Assembly: GCF_007004665.1 (NCBI RefSeq)
Contig: NZ_ML660055.1
Span: 310,001-374,000, forward strand
Origin: Denitrobaculum tricleocarpae
GTDB taxonomy: Bacteria; Pseudomonadota; Alphaproteobacteria; Kiloniellales; Kiloniellaceae
Direction of reading: 5' to 3'
DNA length: 64,000 nt
The first letter of the stretch is position 1, and every line of letters starts with the position of its first letter. Both the position numbers and the translations under genes were made by a program. The notes below the pieces were generated by a model, which made no database searches, was not told the DNA's origin, and worked only from the letters and a program-made list of their open reading frames with translations. Below, one piece after another: positions 60,168 to 64,000 of the stretch.

Positions 60168-60200
60168 GCCCTGACCACTTAAGCCTGCGCCAGACGCGGG

Positions 60201-61421
60201 TCATTCCTCAGCGAGGCCAAAAACCTGCCGCTGCACGGAAACACCACGCAGCGGATATGATCCGAGCAAGACAAGATCGCCACTCTTAGACCCGAGCTCT
60301 TCTGAAAAAGTTTCGGATATCAGAAGGTTGCGTCCGAGTTGGTCGCAGAGTCCCTCGATCCTGCTGGCCTCGTTCACCGCAGTGCCAATTACCGTGAAAT
60401 CCAGCCGGTCGGCGGCACCTACGTTGCCATACATGACATCGCCCAAATGCAAAGCGATATCCAGCGGCATCGCGTATTCGCCTTGAGATTCGAGCCGGGC
60501 GTTGAGCTTCGCAACCTCGGTCAGCGCGCTGCGTGCCGCCTGCAACGCACTGGCGCAGACCTGATTTCTGGGTTGGCCATCCTCGAGGGTAAAGGTCGCG
60601 AGGAGCCCATCACCCAAAAACTTCAGGACCTGTCCGCCCCGCTGCTCAACCGGCTGCACAATACAGTCGAAGTAGGCGTTTAGCCGCTGGACGACCGTTT
60701 CTCTCGGCAAAAGGCCCGTGGTCGCCGTGAATCCGCGCAAATCAGCGATCAAAATCACCGCATCGATGCTCTCGACTGAACCACGGTTGAATTTTCCGCG
60801 CAGAACCTGATGTCCTGCATCCTTGCCGAGATAGGCCTCGACAATATTGACCGCTACCTCCTGAACAGAGGCCGACTTCAGCGCCAGGGCAAGGGACGGC
60901 AAGAGACCTTTAATCCAAGTCAATTCCTCATCGCTGAATCCGCCATCACAGTCAGTCGCGCAGGAGAAGAAAATGCCCTCCATGGTCTGAAAGTCCTGCT
61001 CGGCAGCAAAGAGAACCGTTGTGGCGGCGTAATCGGTGTAGCCTTGCGTCCGAAGCGCCTCAACCATGGGGAAAGTAACCTGTAAAGGACGCCCGTCCAA
61101 CTGACAGCGCACATGCTTCGCGGCGCCGCTCACCAGGTAATGAATCGGGCTCTCGAGGAATGTCTGATCCCCCGCCTCCTGATGGAGATGGGCAATTTTG
61201 GAGAGACTGTCGCTCGCGGCGTCCCAGACCAAGCTATGCGCGCCATACTTTGGATGAAGCGTGCGCAAACTGACGCTCACACGGCACAGGGGATGTCCCG
61301 CAGCACGCAGGCGGCGGCAAAAACCAGCCGTGATCTCGTCGAGTGAAGCCCCGCGCAGACCTTGATCTATGATCCAGGCTCTGATGTCTTCCGAATACCG
61401 CGCCGTCAAAGCCAGCTCCAA
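60201..61421 (-). CDS. Soluble class III adenylate cyclase with N-terminal sensor domain
   Basis: A 406-residue cytosolic protein: an N-terminal sensor-like region (about 1-190, GAF-like in length and position, with CDGGFSDEELTWIKGLLPSLALAL at its end) and a class III cyclase domain with ILIADLRGFTATTG and LKFLGDGLLATF as metal sites. Base-recognition residue is Thr in TVIGTAVNEASRIE, the class IIIb variant, and the transition-state Asn and Arg are kept, so it is expected to make cAMP. Convergent with ribA. Confidence 0.86.
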   Translation of the reverse strand: MELALTARYSEDIRAWIIDQGLRGASLDEITAGFCRRLRAAGHPLCRVSVSLRTLHPKYGAHSLVWDAASDSLSKIAHLHQEAGDQTFLESPIHYLVSGAAKHVRCQLDGRPLQVTFPMVEALRTQGYTDYAATTVLFAAEQDFQTMEGIFFSCATDCDGGFSDEELTWIKGLLPSLALALKSASVQEVAVNIVEAYLGKDAGHQVLRGKFNRGSVESIDAVILIADLRGFTATTGLLPRETVVQRLNAYFDCIVQPVEQRGGQVLKFLGDGLLATFTLEDGQPRNQVCASALQAARSALTEVAKLNARLESQGEYAMPLDIALHLGDVMYGNVGAADRLDFTVIGTAVNEASRIEGLCDQLGRNLLISETFSEELGSKSGDLVLLGSYPLRGVSVQRQVFGLAEE

Positions 61422-61696
61422 ACTTCAGCCAAAAGCTCACTTGATCACAGTTTTTAGCATTGAGCCGGCTGACCCGCATTGAATCTCTTTCCATGCAATC
61501 GGCGGAACCGCACATCATCGCTGCGTGTGTTTGGTCTCGATGGCCGCAGAACAGCGGCAAAATCTACCCGGCGGCTTCTGCCGCTAAGCGCGGTCCGGAT
61601 TCTTCTTGCCAATTAAAACAGACACTTATTCCTGGTCCCATTTTTGCAAACCTCTTCTGCCAACGAACCAAAAACACTCTTTTTGCCGAGACCGAT

Positions 61697-62941
61697 ATGA
61701 ACCTTGAGCGCGCCGATCCGTCTTACACGGCCTGGGATAATGCAATTGTCGCAAAGTCCAAAGGCCGGGCACCATCGACACCCGGACATACAGCAGGAGC
61801 CTCGTCGAGGAACCAAGAGACCCGCGCCAATAAAGAGGTTCACCATTCCGTCAAGGCATTCGACGGCGCACTCAGCCATGCAAACGCCCATGAACACGCC
61901 ATCGATCCGTCGCAACGTGACCAGGACGACGAGTCCTTTGGTTTCTGGGACTTCATCGACATCATCAATCCGCTGCAACACATACCGGTTGTCTCATCGA
62001 TCTACCGGGATCTGACTGGCGATACCATTTCCGCACCGGCGAGAATCGCCGGCGGCATGCTCTACGGCGGCCCTCTTGGCTTTGCTTCCGCGATCGGCAA
62101 CGCAATCGTCGAGGAAACCTCGGGCAAGGACGTTGGCGAGATTGCCATGGCCATGATTTTCGATGAAGAGGCGGCCCCAGATAGCGGCGGCACAGCCGTC
62201 GCAGCGGCAGCTGCGCGCCCAGCAGGGCCGACAGACACACAAACCCAGCAAACACAGGCCCCTGCGGCACTCGCGGCACAGACAAGCGGCAGCCAGGTGC
62301 AGCGTGAAAATGCCGGCTCCGCCGCTGTTTCGCAGATGCAGGCAAATAACGCAGCCCTACAGGCCCTTCTCAAAGACATGGGGTTCGCCTCGGCCGCGGC
62401 ATCGAACGCGCCTTCGCCGGGCGCAGCGGCACCAAAGGGCCTCAGCCAGCAGTCAGCGGATGTCGTATCAAGTGGTAAGGTCGCGCAGCTGGCATCTGCA
62501 GCCGCAGGTGCGGCATCGCCGGTCCCATCAGCTCCAGTTCGCGCAAACGTCCCGGAAAGCAACCCGGTGGCAATCCCCGTGACACAACGCCAGCCCGAAC
62601 CTCCGGCAGAGCGGAAGAGCATTCCGATCGATCCCAGCCGGTACATTAACTCCCGCGCCTCGACCTCAGCGGCCGCCCAGGCCTCCAGCGCCGCCGCCAC
62701 GAGTGCCGTCGTCAACGAAGCAGCAAGTGTGACTGCAAACAGGCTTCAGGCGGGCGCGCGTGAAATCGCAGGGGATAGCCAGACCGCAGATACTAGCCGG
62801 CGCAAGGAAAGTGAACGTGCCACTATTCAATCAAGCTTTGCCGATCGTATGCTCGAAGGGCTTGATCGCTATCAATCGATGACCCAGCAACGCAGTGCTC
62901 TTCCGGACGTAGCCCAGGGAAAAACACCCGGCGCGATCTAG
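61697..62941 (+). CDS. Hypothetical protein with conserved core and long low-complexity tail
   Basis: A 414-residue protein from ATG 61697 (MNLERADPSYTAWDNAIV); the longer frame from 61460 looks non-coding. A compact core at about residues 75-150 reads FWDFIDIINPLQHIPVVSSIYRDLTGD followed by ISAPARIAGGMLYGGPLGFASAIGNAIVEE. The rest is Ala, Ser, Gln and Pro rich (about 155-370), likely unstructured, with a short helical end. I have a faint memory of this core in other Rhodospirillales but cannot name it. No signal peptide. The Gly-rich helix might enter a membrane. Confidence 0.65.
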   Translation: MNLERADPSYTAWDNAIVAKSKGRAPSTPGHTAGASSRNQETRANKEVHHSVKAFDGALSHANAHEHAIDPSQRDQDDESFGFWDFIDIINPLQHIPVVSSIYRDLTGDTISAPARIAGGMLYGGPLGFASAIGNAIVEETSGKDVGEIAMAMIFDEEAAPDSGGTAVAAAAARPAGPTDTQTQQTQAPAALAAQTSGSQVQRENAGSAAVSQMQANNAALQALLKDMGFASAAASNAPSPGAAAPKGLSQQSADVVSSGKVAQLASAAAGAASPVPSAPVRANVPESNPVAIPVTQRQPEPPAERKSIPIDPSRYINSRASTSAAAQASSAAATSAVVNEAASVTANRLQAGAREIAGDSQTADTSRRKESERATIQSSFADRMLEGLDRYQSMTQQRSALPDVAQGKTPGAI

Positions 62942-63071
62942 ACTCCCTCTCCCCGCACGCCCCGCGCAGGAAAGGCCCGTAAAGGAACCTGGGTAAGACA
63001 GGGTGAAGATCGGTGTCGGTTCGGGAAACCCGGCATTGAACCGGCGCCACGGCGTCGGATATAACCGCAAC

Positions 63072-63593
63072 ATGGATCTCCTCGTCGAACAAACCGCTGA
63101 GGGTTGGCGCGCCCGCTTCGGTCACCGGGAATGCCGCTGTGCTGTTGGCCGAAGTAACCTGATATCAGCGGAGCGAAAACAGGAAGGCGACGGTGCGACG
63201 CCGGTCGGGCGCTGGCGCATGCTCAGGGTTCTATACCGTCCGGACCGGATCCAGGACGTTCAAACCGCCCTGCCGCTCTCCGCCATCACCACCAATGACG
63301 GCTGGTGTGATGCGCCGGAAGATCCTAACTATAACCGGCAGGTTACCTTACCGTTTGAGGCAAGCCACGAGAAACTGTGGCGCGAAGACCAACTCTATGA
63401 CGCTCTGGTGGTGTTGAACCACAACAGCGATCCGATCGTTCCTGGGCGTGGAAGCGCAATATTTCTTCATGTTGCTCGGGAGAATTTTGAAGCGACGGAA
63501 GGTTGTGTGGCGCTGCAACAGGACGATCTGCTGAAAATCTTGCGAGAAGTGGACCGGGATAGCGCCGTTGTAATTACCGCGCCCGAGACTTAG
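63072..63593 (+). CDS. L,D-transpeptidase-like YkuD domain protein
   Basis: A 173-residue YkuD-fold protein: early CAVGRSNLISAERKQEGDGATPVGRW, and the active-site block IFLHVARENFEATEGCVALQQDDL, with the family HxnSxGC pattern (Thr in place of Ser before GC). It lacks a signal peptide, so it fits the single-domain YkuD/YafK-like group in which export is not seen. Probable role in peptide crosslinking or hydrolysis of peptidoglycan. ATG 63072 chosen; GTG 63003 would add a tail without family features. Confidence 0.82.
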   Translation: MDLLVEQTAEGWRARFGHRECRCAVGRSNLISAERKQEGDGATPVGRWRMLRVLYRPDRIQDVQTALPLSAITTNDGWCDAPEDPNYNRQVTLPFEASHEKLWREDQLYDALVVLNHNSDPIVPGRGSAIFLHVARENFEATEGCVALQQDDLLKILREVDRDSAVVITAPET

Positions 63594-63623
63594 CGCGTCC
63601 CGCAGGCTCGCCGTCGGCCTCTT

Positions 63624-64000
63624 TCAGGCGGGCGCCTTGCGTTTCCCAAAAATTGCCGATCCGACGCGCACAACTGTTGCACCGAGCCGAACAGCTTGCT
63701 CGTAATCCGCGCTCATACCCATCGAAAGCTGCGTAAGTCCTAACCTCCGCGCGAGCTCGTTCAAAAACGCAAAATGGAGGGCGGGATTCTCATCGACGGG
63801 CGGGATACACATCAAACCGACGACTGGAAGGGCAAGCTCATCGCGCGCCAAAGCAACAAACTCGGCAAGATCAGCAGGTGCAATTCCGGCCTTCTGTTCC
63901 TCTTCGCCGGTGTTGACCTGGATGAAACAGTCGGGTCGGCGGCCACTGCGTTCCATTTCGCGCGCCAGTGCCCGCGCGAGCTTGGGGCGGTCCAGTGTTT
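63624..64000 (-). CDS. YggS family PLP homeostasis protein (3' part)
   Basis: Reading on the minus strand from the window edge: TLDRPKLARALAREMERS, then CFIQVNTGEEEQKAGIAP, VVGLMCIPPVDEN, LSMGMSADYEQAVRLGATVVRVGSAIFG, the family patterns of YggS/PROSC, a PLP-binding barrel protein that keeps PLP and amino acid pools in balance. The start and the PLP-binding Lys lie beyond base 64000. The stop is 31 bases past the convergent YkuD gene. Confidence 0.93.
   Translation of the reverse strand, partial: TLDRPKLARALAREMERSGRRPDCFIQVNTGEEEQKAGIAPADLAEFVALARDELALPVVGLMCIPPVDENPALHFAFLNELARRLGLTQLSMGMSADYEQAVRLGATVVRVGSAIFGKRKAPA

Overview
The window looks like chromosomal DNA of an alphaproteobacterium, most like the Rhodospirillales and their marine or halophilic relatives. 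This is inferred from the high GC content, the divergent class III cyclases, a DddP-like M24 protein, a GTP cyclohydrolase II with a degenerate RibB-like N-domain, and the gene order around ftsK, lolA, amtB, ubiH and Trm112. No rRNA, prophage, insertion sequence or CRISPR array was seen. One tRNA (Gly-GCC) is present.

Layout. 0-4 kb: end of a TRAP transporter, an M24 peptidase-like hydrolase, an Asp/Glu racemase-like enzyme, and azlCD divergent from an XRE-cupin regulator. 4.1-7.1 kb: tRNA-Gly, a prolyl-tRNA deacylase, a CnoX-type thioredoxin, a 39-codon small ORF coupled to a LON-domain protein. 7.1-13.4 kb: a LacI-regulated sugar-type ABC importer (ATPase, binding protein, two permeases) coupled to a cytochrome b561-like gene. 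13.5-14.2 kb: Trm112 and DUF971. 14.3-17.1 kb: a DddP-like protein and an AT-richer HtrA-like lipoprotein. 17.6-21.9 kb: a secreted protein, ubiH, then glnK-amtB behind a sigma-54 promoter. 22.2-23.9 kb: an AT-rich gene for a GT-C-like membrane protein. 24.3-32.3 kb: aminotransferase, ftsK, lolA, sterol-desaturase-like gene, glutamine-amidotransferase hydrolase, a candidate small RNA and xthA. 32.3-36.2 kb: a methyltransferase, a cyclic-nucleotide-binding protein and an odd ABC protein. 36.5-44.7 kb: a tight cluster of five glycosyltransferases, a histidine phosphatase, a deacetylase-like protein and a membrane protein. 44.9-49.1 kb: an oligopeptide-type ABC importer without a binding protein. 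49.1-53.2 kb: ClbS/DfsB-like and GNAT proteins, then ubiTUV behind a perfect FNR box and between two copies of a dispersed repeat. 53.4-64 kb: two class III cyclases, a methyltransferase, an MBL hydrolase, an OmpR-type regulator, an alpha/beta hydrolase, ribA, a low-complexity protein, an L,D-transpeptidase-like protein and the 3' part of a YggS gene.

The most unusual signal is a set of short tandem repeats. At several gene junctions (about 14.2, 39.06, 40.25 and 44.12 kb) a 14-18 nt unit carrying an overlapping stop/start (NTGA or TGATG) is repeated about three times. At three of these the last unit is the real start codon, and the earlier units form micro-ORFs that each end on the next start. 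Inside genes and in one spacer the same kind of repeat has a 15 nt period, so it keeps the frame (ubiH, ubiV, a DppC-like permease, and 50.3 kb). Other strong observations are a candidate small RNA at about 31.0 kb with two C-rich anti-Shine-Dalgarno loops, the FNR box before ubiTUV, a two-hairpin repeat element in three copies, an ABC protein with a triplicated Q-loop-like motif and a degenerate nucleotide site, and full conservation of the DddP metal and catalytic residues in the 14.4 kb gene.
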